Assembly: GCA_036897485.1 (NCBI GenBank)
Contig: JAYMTF010000227.1
Coordinates: forward strand, 1 to 44,086
DNA from: Pelargonium nanum
Lineage: Eukaryota; Streptophyta; Magnoliopsida; Geraniales; Geraniaceae
DNA: 44,086 nt
Direction of reading: 5' to 3'
The first letter of the stretch is position 1. Each line of letters begins with the position of its first letter. Both the position numbers and the translations under genes were made by a program. The notes below the pieces were generated by a model, which was not told the DNA's origin, did no database searches, and was given only the letters and a program-made list of their open reading frames with translations. Of the stretch, positions 23,472 through 36,842 are shown one piece after another.

Positions 23472-24920
23472 TTGTTTCATATTCCCTGTATCATCATGGT
23501 GTATCAAAATGTCGTCATGTTTCAGTCTGGTAGGTAAATGTGTTTCGTTCACTTGCTAGATTTTGATCGTGTAGCTTTAGCCTTTAGGTTCGCACCTCAA
23601 ATATGAAATGTAATATGCCATTTTATAGAAGGAAAAAAGCGGTCTATTAAAATGTAAATACGAATTTTGTGTGACCCTTTTCAGCTCGAGTTTTACTTGT
23701 TAGCGCATTTACCGACTCTAACGTTTCAACTCGCATGTTAAAGTTTGACAATGTCTTGTGAAATTAATCATTTTTACCAGTTTTAATGGATCTTAAGGGT
23801 CCTACACAATTGAAATTTGCTGACCTTTTGGATTGCAATCAATAAGAAACAAAAATTAAAGAGAAGAAGAGCTTTATCTAATTGAAGGGGCACAAAATAA
23901 AGTATAAATTTGCTTATCCATTGACTTGGTTTGGCCTTTAATTGGCCAGGGGCTCCACTTTATCGTAGAATCCATCTTTACCCATTCCTTTTCAAGGGAA
24001 TGAAAGGTCCCACATAAAAAATGATTTTAAGATTCAGATCACCCAAAATTAATTAGTAGTTACATAATTACTACAATACTATAAAAGTTGAGTTGAAATT
24101 TGAAGCCCAGAAAAATAAAGCAAAGTAAAGATTTTTTGTTTCTCCTTTCTTATCCAGAAGAAATTTATTTGGGTTGGTGCGTGTCTCTGTCTACCAACCT
24201 AACCTTTGGACTACATAGGTTGGTTTCAGTCTCCACATATATAAGATTAAATATTTCCTCACAATTCAAATATTCAGAAGAGAATTGTGATTTGATTTTA
24301 GTTGAATTGTTGTGGACCAACATATTTTTAAAGAAAAAGAATGAATGAGTTAAATGTTTGATTATATTTATGATGCTTTTAAATGTTTTTTTATTTCCTT
24401 TTATAACTATATGACAATCTATATCTATTATAAAAGTGGAATAAAAAAATGAGTTTACAATGCATATAAGAGCCCCTTATCATCAATTTATTAATTTTAA
24501 CCCAAAACAGACGTAACAATTCTGTTTCAAACTGAATTCATAATAAATTTAACTAATTTAAACGATATATGTCACAAATTTTTCATAAAAAATTGACCCG
24601 ATACAAAATAAGATCAATTTAATACAAAAATGTCATAATGTAATCAGGAGTGGGGGTAACATTGTCATTTCGCATAACCACCGCAGTGCCTTTCAGTTGC
24701 AGCCTCTGTGGCAAGCTTAGCTCCTCCACAACAGCAACTGCTGTGTCAACGCTGATAATCCAAAATCAAAACCCCACAAAATAACAAATTGTTTTTCGAT
24801 AAACAGTAACAAAAGCATTGAAAATCAGATCGTCTTCTCTAAATTTCCAGATTCGCTCTCCAGTTGGCGCCAGATCTGAATTTTCACATCACCGATCTCC
24901 GATAATTCAAAGCCGTAGAG
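23472..24920. other. Intergenic DNA between NUP155 and VAC14
   Basis: This holds the probable NUP155 3' untranslated region, AT-rich spacer, and the VAC14 promoter toward the right. The open frame at 24100-24348 has no recognisable similarity. No RNA gene or clear transposon is visible. Confidence 0.55.
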
Positions 24921-24927
24921 AGCTGTC

Positions 24928-24969
24928 ATGTTCCGGTTGCAACGAGAAATGATCAGAAAACGACTTTAA
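24928..24969 (+). promoter_or_regulatory. Upstream ORF in the VAC14 leader
   Basis: ATG at 24928 opens a 13-codon frame (MFRLQREMIRKRL) that stops 38 bases before the VAC14 ATG at 25008. If the transcript starts upstream of it, ribosomes would meet it first. Conservation is unknown. Confidence 0.45.
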
Positions 24970-25007
24970 TTTCCATCTCAAATCGAAGAGTTGCTGGGAG
25001 TTTCTCC

Positions 25008-28000
25008 ATGGCCGACGCGCTCTCTGCGATTCCAGCTTCCGTGTTCCGTAACCTCTCTGACAAGCTCTACGAGAAGCGCAAAAATGCCGCTCTTGAGGTC
25101 TCTCCCTGGAATTTTCTCTTCTCGATACTTGAGATTGTTTTTAATTTTTTTTTGGTGGATTGCAAATTGATTCGATTTTGCTTGTGTGTGCTGTGTAGGT
25201 TGAGGGGATTGTGAAGCAGCTGGTGGCGGCTGGTGATCATGACAAGATATCGGCTGTGATCAATTTGTTGGCGACGGAATTCACCTACTCGCCGCAGGCT
25301 AATCATCGGAAGGTACCAGTTGGAGTTGTTCACGTTGCATTGGTGTCTAGTCTAAGTTTTGGTGTTTAATGAGTTTGTGGAGTGGATTTTTAGTTTTGTT
25401 TTGCTTGATTGTATAGGGAGGATTGATTGGATTAGCTGCAGCTACAGTTGGATTGACTTCAGAAGCTGCTCAACACCTCGAGGTAAGTGGTCAGGAATCA
25501 GATTTTCCAGATATGTAACATTTAGAGTTTTTTGTTTGATAAATAAGGACTACTTTGAAACTTATATAGTTGTTCCTAGAATTCATTATGATTATAGTTT
25601 CAGTAGAAACATTTGTATCCGAAGTTTGAGATATTGCTCAAAGACTGAAATACTCATTCTGCCCAACTAGCTATCTGGTGGCACAGTATCTGTGATACAA
25701 TTTGGAGTTTCATTTTGCAATTCTTTTTAGGCTAAGTGAGTTTGTGACTTGGTGTTGATGGATGTATCGGTCTTATTGGTGGTTTATAGTACTGTAAAAT
25801 TATATTTTAAGTTTGGAATCTGGGTCCTCTCCTCTCTGTTTCTCGGTAAGGTTTCTTATTCTAAGGTTGCCTTATTTGTGGATGTTGGTGATGGTTACCA
25901 TATTTTGCAAGACGTGGACAAATTTCTTTATGATGTGTGCTGTGTGAGAATGAATCTGTGGGCTTCCTTTTAAATAACCATCATTGGATTTTTTTTTCGG
26001 TCTCATTTGGTAACTAGCATACAATTCAGTAATTAGTGATTATCATGTAATGGTTTCTCAAATTCAGTTCCAAATTTGTATTAATTGCTTGTGGTGTTAG
26101 GAAAAGAAATAAAATATAATAATAAATGGAGGAAATTGTGGCTGCATTGTTTAAAAAAATAGTCACTGATGATCAAATCAAAGAGGTTTAACATAAAACT
26201 TGAAACAATCTGATTGAATCAGCTACTTCAAGTGTCCTTTCACAGTCACCTTGTTATTATTATTTTTGAAATATATAGCACTGTTTATAAAACAAAAGAG
26301 GACATATATTTTGTAAATTTTATTTTTTCTTCTCCGGCAAGCCAATTCTGATTGGAGTTATGCTGATTTGGTAACTGTTCAGTTGCTCCTATTATAAAGA
26401 GCAGGCTGTTTCTGTGCTATTTATGCATTTGAATGTACTGCAAATGTTAACATATTAGGCTGTTATTTGCTGTTGTGTTTTATCCATTATTATGGACTTG
26501 TAATCTCGTATGCAGCATTTTCTTTCTATTTATTCCTTGTTATGTTGGCATTGTGTTCTTGATTTCCTTTTGTTCCTGATGTTATTTTCCAGCAAATTGT
26601 GCCACCTGTGCTTAATTCTTTCTCTGACCAAGACAGCAGAGTTCGTTATTATGCTTGTGAAGCTTTATACAACATTGCCAAGGTAGGATTGTATTGAGAT
26701 GTTGTTTGTATGACCATTTTTCAAAAATTTATATGCTTCAGTCATAATATTTTGCTGATGTTTAGGTGGTTAGAGGAGACTTCATCATATTCTTCAATCA
26801 AATTTTTGATGCATTGTGTAAGCTTTCGGCAGACTCAGATGCCAATGTACAGAGTGCTGCTCATCTTTTGGATCGGCTTGTAAAGGTATAAGTTTCCTGT
26901 CCCAATATTGTCTTGTTCCTCATAATCATATATAAATATGTTCTTCTTTTTGTTAAAAAAACACTTCTCAGATTATGCTATAATGAAACAGGACATTGTC
27001 ACTGAAAGTGATCAGTTCAGGTATGCCATCATAATATTCTTGTTTAATCTTTGTACACCTTTCATTTTCATTTTTTTGAATACTAGACCTACTGATTTGG
27101 AAATGTGATTTTGACTTTGTTTTGGTGTTTCCCTCAGCATTGAAGAATTTATACCATTGTTAAGGGAACGAATGAATGTTCTAAATCCCTATGTGCGTCA
27201 ATTTTTGGTAGGATGGATCACTGTATTAGATAGTGTTCCGGACATTGATATGCTGGGTTTCCTTCCTGATTTTCTTGATGGTAAATTATTCATTGCCTAA
27301 AAACTGATGTATTTGTTTATATATATGTATATATATAATATTTTTTTATGTGCTGCGTTAAAAGTTTTGTTCTGCTAGATGTATGAACTTATATAAACAA
27401 CTTCAGGTTTGTTCAACATGTTAAGTGATTCAAGTCATGAAATACGGCAACAAGCTGATTCAGCTCTTTCAGAGTTTCTTCAAGAGATCAAGAACTCCCC
27501 AGTAAGATTCCTGCCAACATCGAATACCTGATTTAGTTATTATAAAAAATGTTAATTTGCTCCATTTCTGTCACTTAATAAATGGGGAGCACTTGTGTGA
27601 GATATCAAAATACTCCATATCTTTGTCATTTCTCTTTGATTCTATTTGGAATCTATTGATTGATTTGGATTTATTCTTTTCAACCTCTAACTTGAATGGA
27701 AAATTGCTTTTTAAGGTAGCATTTGCTAAATTATTTTTAGTTAAAAACAAAAATACAAAATCTTTTGTTCATTTGTAATTTTCTGACTCGAGCAGTGCTA
27801 CTCTTCAAGTCTGTAGATTATGGTCGTATGGCTGAAATTCTGGTGCAGAGGGCAGCTTCTCCAGATGAATTTACTCGGTTAACAGCTATCACATGGGTAA
27901 GAAAGGATATGGAAATTTATTATCAGTATTGTTCTACAATGCAATTTTGTAGTTAGTTCTTAGTTATAATATCGAGCATTGGAAAATTTTCTGGATATTT

Positions 28001-31000
28001 ATTTATGTTTCTGATCCATTGCGAACTCATTTCATTCTAAAATTATATTTCACTAACTTTTTTCACTACAGATAAATGAGTTTGTAAAACTCGGCGGGGA
28101 CCAGCTTGTTCCTTATTATGCTGACATTTTAGGTGCTATTTTGCCATGCATTTCAGATAAGGAAGAGAAGATTAGGGTGGTGAGTAGATTCTTCTACCTA
28201 TTGTATTGTTTTTAATTTCTTTGCGGCTCATCTAAGCTTCCGTGTTTTTTTAATAAATTCTTTGAATTTTTTGGGGTTATGTATAAGGTTGCTCGTGAAA
28301 CCAATGAAGAGCTTCGTGCAATTCAGGCTGATCCAGCAGAAGGATTTGATGTGGGGGCAATTCTATCGATTGCAAGGAGGTATAGTCTTTTTGTAATCTG
28401 GGGTAGCTATATTTGGGGTGTTGCTTAGCAATTTGCATCTTCATGGGCACATATAGTGCTTTTACAGTTTTACTCATTAAAGAGCTATATAATGGGTCAC
28501 ATTTTTCACTAGCAACAATTTCTATCCTTAATTGTTTACTCTCTAAAGTGTTTACGGCGATGTTGTCATCCTGACTGATCAGGCAATTATCTAGTGAATG
28601 GGAGGGTACTCGAATCGAAGCATTAAACTGGATATCAACTCTTTTAAACAGACATCGTACTGAGGTAATCTGACTGTTACCTATTAATGAATTTTAACTT
28701 TATTGTAACTCCCTGATTCTTATAGAGTTGAAGCTATCATATTCTACTGTTTGTTACATATCCTCCCCCCCCCCCCCCCCAAAAAAAAAAAAAAAAGAAC
28801 CCTACTATCTATGCTGAAGCGGTTAAATACCCTTGGGCTTGCTCCTGGTTCCTTTCCTATATCCCCTCACCTTTCTGGGGACTATCTACAATAGTTTAAT
28901 ATATAACATTAAACTACAAAGGACAGATCATAAATTTGAAGTGTCTTTTTTTATTCCTCAGAGGGGCTACAAGCAAGTTCCAGCCATACATAGTTACTGA
29001 AGTCGTTTTTGCATTTTAGCGCCATCATGGGAACATATTTACATAATGGTCTCACCATTAGTGACACACATGAGCCTATAGTTATGGGGAAAACCATAGT
29101 TAAACATAAATAGTTAACCTCTTAGAAACTTCTTGAGAAGACTGGTAACAGATTACAGTGCACCCAAGTATGAAGTGAGCAGGGCAACCTCATCATCCAG
29201 ATCTTTGTTTCTAAGGGAGGCTATTTTGTGTTCCTAATATGGTATCTGATTCTTACACATGAATGGAGAATCAATAGGACATGGAAGGGGTGAAATTTCA
29301 TTATAGCTCAGTTCTGCTGGTTAATGACTTTTTCTTGGCTTATTCTATGAGTTCTATAAGTTTTCTGGTATGTAGTGTTTGTTTCTATGTGGATGATATG
29401 AAGAAATTCATTTCTACCTGAAACAGGTACTATCTGTTCTGAATGACATATTTGAAACCCTATTGAAAGCATTGTCAGATCCCTCTGATGAGGTATTCCT
29501 TTTTTCCCTGTGCAATTTCGTTTTGAATTATTTCTTGAAGACATTATCCAGCTGACATAGTAGTATTGCCATCTTAGGCATATGGATGGTCTGAAAGCTC
29601 TTTATATACTGAGAGCTAAAAGCTATCCTGCACCACCTACAGGTTTATTTAATGCAAATCTACATTTCTCCCCAGGTAGTGCTCCTGGTTCTAGAGGTTC
29701 ATGCATGCATTGCTAAAGATCAACAACACTTCCGTCAGCTTGTTGTTTTCCTAGCACATAATTTCCAGATGGATAATTCTCTTCTGGAGAAGTGAGTCTC
29801 TCTCTCTCTCTCTCTCCTGTAGTTATTTTGACTCATTCATAGTAACTGGAAATATCTTTTTTCCTTTCTGCAGGCGTGGTGCTTTGATTATCCGCCGTCT
29901 ATGTGTACTCTTAGATGCTGAAAGGGTCTACCGGGAACTCTCTACAATACTGGAGGGAGAAGCTGACCTGGATTTTGCATCTGTAATGGTTCAGGTTAGT
30001 AACGTAATTGGATCAGTTCTTAATCTGCAAAATGTATTTGTTAAGACTTTATTGTATTCCAATTACCTGTTCTCTTTGTTTCAGGCTTTGAATTTGATTT
30101 TACTTACTTCCTCTGAGTTATCTGAGCTTAGAGATCTCCTGAAACGATCATTAGTTGACCATGCTGGAAAAAACTTGTTTGTTTCCTTGTATTCCTCATG
30201 GTGCCACTCACCCATGGCAATCATAAGCCTTTGCTTTTTGGCTCAGGTTAGAGCTTAAACATCATATGGCATCCCATCTCTGTGTGTAATCAATGTGTAT
30301 AGCATTTCTGTCAGAATCTCATTGATATGATATCTTTCGTTACTCATTTGATATTTTACTTAACAGACGTATCAGCATGCCAGCGTTGTGATTCAGTCTC
30401 TGGCGGAGGAAGATATTAATGTCAAATTCTTGGTTCAGCTGGATAAACTGATTCGTTTGTTGGAGACTCCAATATTTGCTTATCTTAGATTGCAGGTGAA
30501 CTAGTGATAGCATTAATTTCTAATTTTAGTAATAAGATACCTGAGCATCACTTTCTGATAGCACAGAAGTTGGGACTTACATGGGGCTGATGCAGTTCAC
30601 GATGATGAAAAAAATTTCTAACTAAGAAACATCAAAAATACCTGAAAAGATACTGATTTTATCTTTTAGTAAGAAAAATAAAACCAAATAATCCCTAATA
30701 AGATTGAGGTGAGAAAATGATTTGATGGAGGTTATCATTCATATAAGCCTCCACCTTCGTTTCAGGGTAAGGAAATTGAGTATCACAAGCTCCCACAAAA
30801 AAATGTCACTTTTTGAGGGGTAATTTTGCAATATTGAACTGTCTATATTGCTAACTTTGTACTGAGGAAACACTTTCGAGGTAGTATTGTTTTATTGCTG
30901 TGTGATGCATAATTGTTATTATATCACTGTGTGATACATATAATGACTGTCTTTGTTTATTTCATATTGCCAGCATATTTCTCTAGCGTTTGTGTATACT

Positions 31001-33245
31001 GAGAAGATGATCCATTTTTTGGTTTGTGCAGCTTCTTGAACCTGGCAGATATATATGGTTGTTAAAAGCATTGTATGGTCTTTTGATGTTGCTTCCTCAG
31101 GTATGTCAGCACAGCTACTCTTTTTTCTTTTCCTGTAGCTCTTGTCTATTGCAATGATAAACCAAGTTGCCTCTGCTAAACACACTGGTATTTGATTTCC
31201 ATTTTCTCTCATTCTTGTGTTGGGTATTGGGTGTGGTTGAGATATCTGACTATATGGCAGAGTTTCTCTCTTTTAAAAGAGTGGAAAATGTAAATTGGTA
31301 GATGGGTGAAACTTCTCCCGAGACTAATGTCCTGCCTCTCTCTTGTATCCCATTAGTCCTAAAATTCTGTCATAATGCCTTTCTTTAGGTCTCAGAGCTG
31401 AAATAAGATTTTTTTCTTCTTATGACTCCAAACCTTTTCCTTCCTTTTAAAATGAAGTGAAGCACTTCTTTTCTCCAGTAAGCAAATGCTGTGGATGATA
31501 ACAAACACTTTGCTGCTTTTTGAAAGACCTAGCCTATGGATTATTCTAAAGAGAATGGGAAAGTTATTCCTCTACTTTTGTGTCTATTTACAGGCAACAT
31601 TGTCTCGTGTTTAAGGCAATATAATCATTTAGAAATCAGGAGCTCTCTCATTTTTTCAATGGAATGGAAAATAATGTTCTAATACGAGGGAACGGAAATG
31701 GCGTGGAAATGAAAATTGGAATGCAAGATTCATGTACACAATAAATATGTGATAGATTGCATCATCTCTATGTAGGCATAAGAGTCTTGATCATATCCAC
31801 TATCTTAATTACCCAATTTATTTATCCAGGTTTATGTTGTGTGCAAATATATGAATAATTATGAGATTGAGCCAGCTTTGCTCTCCTCTTCTAGATTTTA
31901 GTTTGGTGTTTTATGTTTCCCCGTTCTCTTCTGGAATATGGTGACTGACCCTAACTTCACTGATGATGGTTTCAATTTTAAGTAGTTCATTCTTGTTTTT
32001 TGGTCCCTTGATACCTTTTGCTTTCTGTGCAATAAGTTTTTGGAAATTTTATACATTTGGAAGATATAGCCTGGGTACAGCATAGTTTCATTACCTGCAA
32101 AATATAAACATATTACTTACCTTGGTGTATAAATATTCATTGATGTTTGGTGCAGCAAAGTGCCGCCTTTAAGATATTACGAACTCGTTTGAAGACTGTC
32201 CCGTCATACTCCTTCAACAGTGAGCAACTGAAACGGACATCTTCAGGCAACCCTTACTCTCACATTTATCATGAAACTTCTGGTGGAGCAAATATCATGG
32301 AGGATGGCGAAGTAAACCATGATAACGGAAATTCGCACAATGGGATTAACTTCGCTACAAGGCTCCAACAGTTTGAGAACATGCAACGACAGCATCGTAT
32401 CCATGCAAAGGCTCAATTGCGTACCAACACCAGTGCACATTTAAAGGTTCACTTAGCATCTCTTCCATATACAATCAATATTATCTGATATAAAATAAGT
32501 ATATTCTAGATGGAAGATTAAAAGGTTGATGGCAACTAATGACAACAACGTAGATGATATTTTGTTGGGGTAAATTTAGAAAAAATTAGAGATACCATGA
32601 CTTGTAGGTTTGATCATTTGCTGGCTAAAGAGATTTGGAGTTCTAATGTCAGGTGCGGACTTTAGCATGTGATGCAATGTTATGAAATTTTTATCTTTAG
32701 AAATGGAAAAGAGAAGAAGGTAAGAGAAACAACCTCAAGGTTTTAAGGTAGCTTTTAGGTTAAATTTCATGGAGTGACCGAATGAGAAAGGGAATCAAGA
32801 ATGTGAATGAAAATGAAAATGAGATTTCCATTCCACAACCATTCTCATGAGTCGTGACCAAAAAATCTTAATTCAAAGAGAAACAATGAGAATCTCATTC
32901 CCATTCCGATTCTTAAATCTCATTCCTGAACAAAAATTCAAATTCAAACGTTTGAAAAAATGAGTGTTTTGGTTTCTAATTTGAAAAATTTAAGAAGTTA
33001 GGGTCATACATTTCCTCTTTTTATAACAAAATTAGTAACTAACTTATTACAGAGATACTATTGATAATTCATACATAATTAACTAACTAAACTGGAAAGA
33101 GCACACTCATTTTCTTTACTCGGAATGATACTTGCTGTAGGTGCAAAGACCAGAAGATCCTCAGCCAGCTCCAGCTCCAGCATCAGACATCAGTAGACCT
33201 CCTTCAAGATCATCCAGGAGAGGTCCTGGGCAATTACAATTGTAA
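25008..33245 (+). CDS. VAC14: VAC14, scaffold of the PI(3,5)P2 kinase complex
   Basis: Twenty exons: 25008-25097, 25199-25312, 25417-25482, 26593-26682, 26766-26885, 26992-27020, 27138-27280, 27407-27501, 27810-27896, 28072-28179, 28288-28379, 28583-28664, 29427-29492, 29676-29791, 29874-29994, 30085-30246, 30367-30495, 31032-31100, 32156-32446 and 33141-33245; 724 residues, near the ~740 of Arabidopsis. The start [20 protein letters not shown], the block [14 protein letters not shown] (63-76), [19 protein letters not shown] and the tail [10 protein letters not shown] are diagnostic. The protein is a rod of HEAT/ARM-like helical repeats: the N-terminal third is the Fab1/PIKfyve-binding region and about 480-660 is the Fig4-binding region. 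It holds the FAB1 kinase and the Fig4-type phosphatase at endosome and vacuole membranes, setting PI(3,5)P2 levels for vacuole shape and pollen growth. The poly-Q stretch I recall near the C-terminus in Arabidopsis is absent here. Exon 6 is only 29 bp. Confidence 0.96.
28765..28796. repeat. C16-A16 homopolymer junction
   Basis: Sixteen C are followed directly by sixteen A in VAC14 intron 12. The lengths are probably unreliable, because such runs are hard to sequence and assemble. Confidence 0.9.
29796..29817. repeat. (CT)n microsatellite beside a splice donor
   Basis: A CT run begins four bases after the exon 14 donor of VAC14 (donor at 29792-29793). Confidence 0.95.
32740..32955. mobile_element. 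MITE copy B in VAC14 intron 19
   Basis: It shares 'gaatctcattcccattcc', 'attctcatgag' and 'gaccaaaa' with the copy in NUP155 intron 12, in the same order and orientation. The left part has the inverted counterparts (gaatgagaaagggaatc). The edges are approximate. Confidence 0.7.
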
Positions 33246-34749
33246 TTACATTGTGCCCCTATTTGATTGAGGCTAATTATACACTGATCTCAGGCCATGG
33301 GTGAGATCTATGTATAGTTTGTAAAATTGTATATGGAAGTAGCTTGTTCTATTAATTTATTAAACTTGTGGAGTATGGTTCTGATCTGAGCCATTGTTTT
33401 TTTTCTTCTTTGTAATCATTCAGGAAACTATGCTCATGTGGTTCTGTTATTTTTTCTATTGAAAACCATATGGGCCTGAGGGAGATGTTCCAAGTTAGAA
33501 GATGCAGTTTTTTTTTTTTGTTTTGTTCATGTATGTGTCACGGCAATCCTATTATTATTCTTGTACAAATTGATGTGGAAGAATTATTCGTTATTAGTTC
33601 AATATTACATGAAATATGAGAAAATAATGCAATACATTTGTTTAGAATAAATATTATATATTGTAAATGTTTTAGGCCTTTAAGCGTGGATACCAGAGTT
33701 GACGCGGAAAACGCACAAATTATAAGTGTTGAACACTCATGCTATATGTGTAATTATCATGTTTACAAAACTTTGTGTATGAAGTGATGGGAAAATTAAC
33801 GTGATAGATATATATTTTAGGTGGTATAAAATTAGGTTTAAACTAATAACAATCTAATATCATATTAATAGTTTCTGGTGTGGGTAGTCTGATTTATAAG
33901 ATAATTTTGTACAATTGGAGTATTGTGATTCAACAAAGCATTAATATAAACAAGAAAGTAACTTCTGCGGGTTGACCAAGTTGTGGTAAATACATTTGAC
34001 GCGCTTTTTTCGTCTCGTAGTTGACAAAAACAGTTTGTTGTAGTCGTCTATTGGTATGTTTATATCTGACATTCTCCTTTCTTCAAATTGAGATATTTCT
34101 AATAAGGTGCGTCATGCTCCAAACAGAATTATTTATAATTTCTCCTTCAAATCCATATCAATATAGTGAATGAGCTCAATTTTGACTGGTGTAGGTGACT
34201 TATATTGGGCTTGAATATTAATTCTGAGCTTTATTAATAAATAAATGAGTCACAAATATGAGCTCAAAATGATGTGTAGCATCAACATTATTTTTTTCTT
34301 CAGATTATACCATAGGGTTTTTAAGAGAACCCGCATACTTGTTGTTGCCACATTCAAACCGTTTTATCACACCTAAACTAATTCATATTCAAGATTTTTT
34401 CACATTTTTAAATTCTTCACCTCTCCCATGTTCACAGTTATTTTAAGTGAACAATCAATAATGAATTTTTCTTAGGAAAAAAGAAAACTCGTACAAAAAG
34501 AAGGTATGTATGAACATGGAGAAGAAATGTTTGAAGGTAGTTTTGAGTTACAACAACCGTTTATTCTGTTGAAATATGTTTTAACTTATTTCCCTCTCCC
34601 TCTGCATCTAAAAGCCCACTCCGATCCAAAATCTCAACTGATCCTTCATTCTCACTCTTCTCCGATCTGAAACCTCTCTTTCTCCTCAACACCAACCCCA
34701 TCTGAGATTTAACGCATCCTCCACTCCATCTCCCTCGATCGATCCAGAA
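33246..34749. other. Intergenic DNA between VAC14 and DRP1C
   Basis: This holds the VAC14 3' untranslated region, AT-rich spacer, and then the DRP1C promoter and leader. From about 34590 to 34740 the sequence is strongly pyrimidine-rich (ttatttccctctccctctgc), typical of a plant 5' leader. No other gene is visible. Confidence 0.55.
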
Positions 34750-36803
34750 ATGGCGACGATGGAGAGCTTAATCGGCTTAGTTAACCGGATCCAGCGAGCT
34801 TGCACTGTCTTGGGAGATCATGGTGGCGAGGGAATGTCTCTCTGGGAAGCTCTTCCTTCTGTCGCCGTCGTCGGAGGCCAGGTTCCGAGATCGTTTCTTT
34901 TGCTTCGATGTTTCTGTGTTTTTGGTTCGTTTTGTTGATTTTTGACCTCGTCGTGTGAATCAGAGTTCTGGTAAATCTTCTGTGCTTGAAAGCGTCGTCG
35001 GGAGAGATTTCCTGCCTCGTGGATCTGGTACTTTCTTGATTTGATTTATTCATTTTGCCTGTGTTTCTATTTCGAATCGCAGTCTGTCTGTTCGCGAGAA
35101 AACTTGGAGGACAATGGAAATGTTGAATCTAATGAGTATTTTGGGTTTTACAGTCTTTTTTCTTCATAGATGCTATAGTTACTCTGACCGATTTACTTGT
35201 ATTGAGCTACTTGAACTAGATCTTGTATCCAAAATGTTAGTTAGAGCAACCACGCGCACAAATTTCGAATAATGGACTTTATCATTGAGTGGAAATGATA
35301 TATTCAAATTTAATGGAGCACAATAGACTGAGATTTGTTATATGTTTCTACTTCCTAGTGTTAACATAGTTTTTGTTCTTTGGGTGGTCAGGTATTGTGA
35401 CAAGGAGACCATTGGTGTTACAGCTACATAAGATAGAAGCCAATAGAGCCGAGTATGCAGAGTTCCTTCATGCGCCAAAGAGGAAGTTCACTGATTTTGG
35501 TATGTCTAACTCAATAAAGATCTATTTTACTAATTAGTGATGAGACATTGGCAAAAGTAATGCAAGGTTAATAATTTTATCTGTGCATATGTTTTCTGAA
35601 CTTTGAATGTCTACTAGTGGTGTCTTTTTGTTGGACATGGATTATTGGATGTAACAATATATAGTGTTTGAGGCGCGTCTTACCAATTTTATCATAGGAA
35701 CTCTTTGATGCAAGGGGGCCTATGGAATTTTTTTTCCCCCATCAATTTTCAGGTTAAGTTTGTCCAAAAACTACAAAGGCATTGGTTGAGGAATAGATTT
35801 GGGGATTTCTGGACTTCAATTTCCAACTTTTTCTCATTCTAAGCTGTTGAAAGTCTTAAGCTAATGGATATTACATGTCTTGATTAGAACATATTGGGGT
35901 ATCAAGTATTAACCATTGAACATTGCATTTAAGTGATATTGGTTGTTGCAAAGGTGACGTTTGTTTGGTAACCATACTTGCTTTCAGGGTTAAAAACGAA
36001 TGTAGGCAAATCAGTTATTAGACAAGATATTATCTTTTTGCTATATACATTGGTTTTGCTTTGTATCCATTTAGAGCTTATTTATGTGGAATCTTTGATA
36101 GAATGGGAGTGCATTTGGATATATGTTGATGCCGCTCCTTAAGTGTTTTTGTGTTAATAAAATTCTTCCAAATAATTACACAAGCCAAAGATCATGTACG
36201 GGCATATTCTTTCTTATTATATTACTCCATGCATTGGCTTTGTAGCTGGTTCTGCTCTTCACCCTCTTTACTCTAATTTTTTTTTTAAGTTTTAAGTTTT
36301 TATTTACACCAATTCTTTGCATGTTGAACCAGCTTAATTGATTTTCTTTCATCTGGTGCTACTTCTACCTTTTGATAATAGGTTCCATGGTTAATTTATC
36401 TAGCATAAAATGTAGTTAGTTTTGGATTTGTTTCATGCTTTAGCATATGCTTAATTTTATTTTGTTTCAACATTCCATGTTATGACTGGTTTGAATTACT
36501 ATAGTTTAAGGCTTGCTTAATACTCCTTTCACTTATACAGCTGCTGTGCGAAAGGAGATCAGTGATGAAACAGATCGTATAACTGGGAAGTCAAAGCAAA
36601 TTTCAAATATTCCAATTCAATTGAGTATATATTCTCCAAATGGTTAGTGTATTCTTATCCCTCTTAGTTACATGGAAAAGGCGTGATATTTAAACAATTG
36701 ATTGGAAAGTTATTATACAATAATCATTTTAAATCGTTTTTCTTTTTTATAATTCTTTTATCATTCTCTTCATAAATAACACCGGTAGTGATGTGTGTGT
36801 ATG

Positions 36804-36842
<39 letters not shown>

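Noticed and set aside
31640-31735. A fourth copy of the intronic MITE in VAC14 intron 18
   Set aside because: Only short 'ggaatggaaa'-type words match and no ends are visible.
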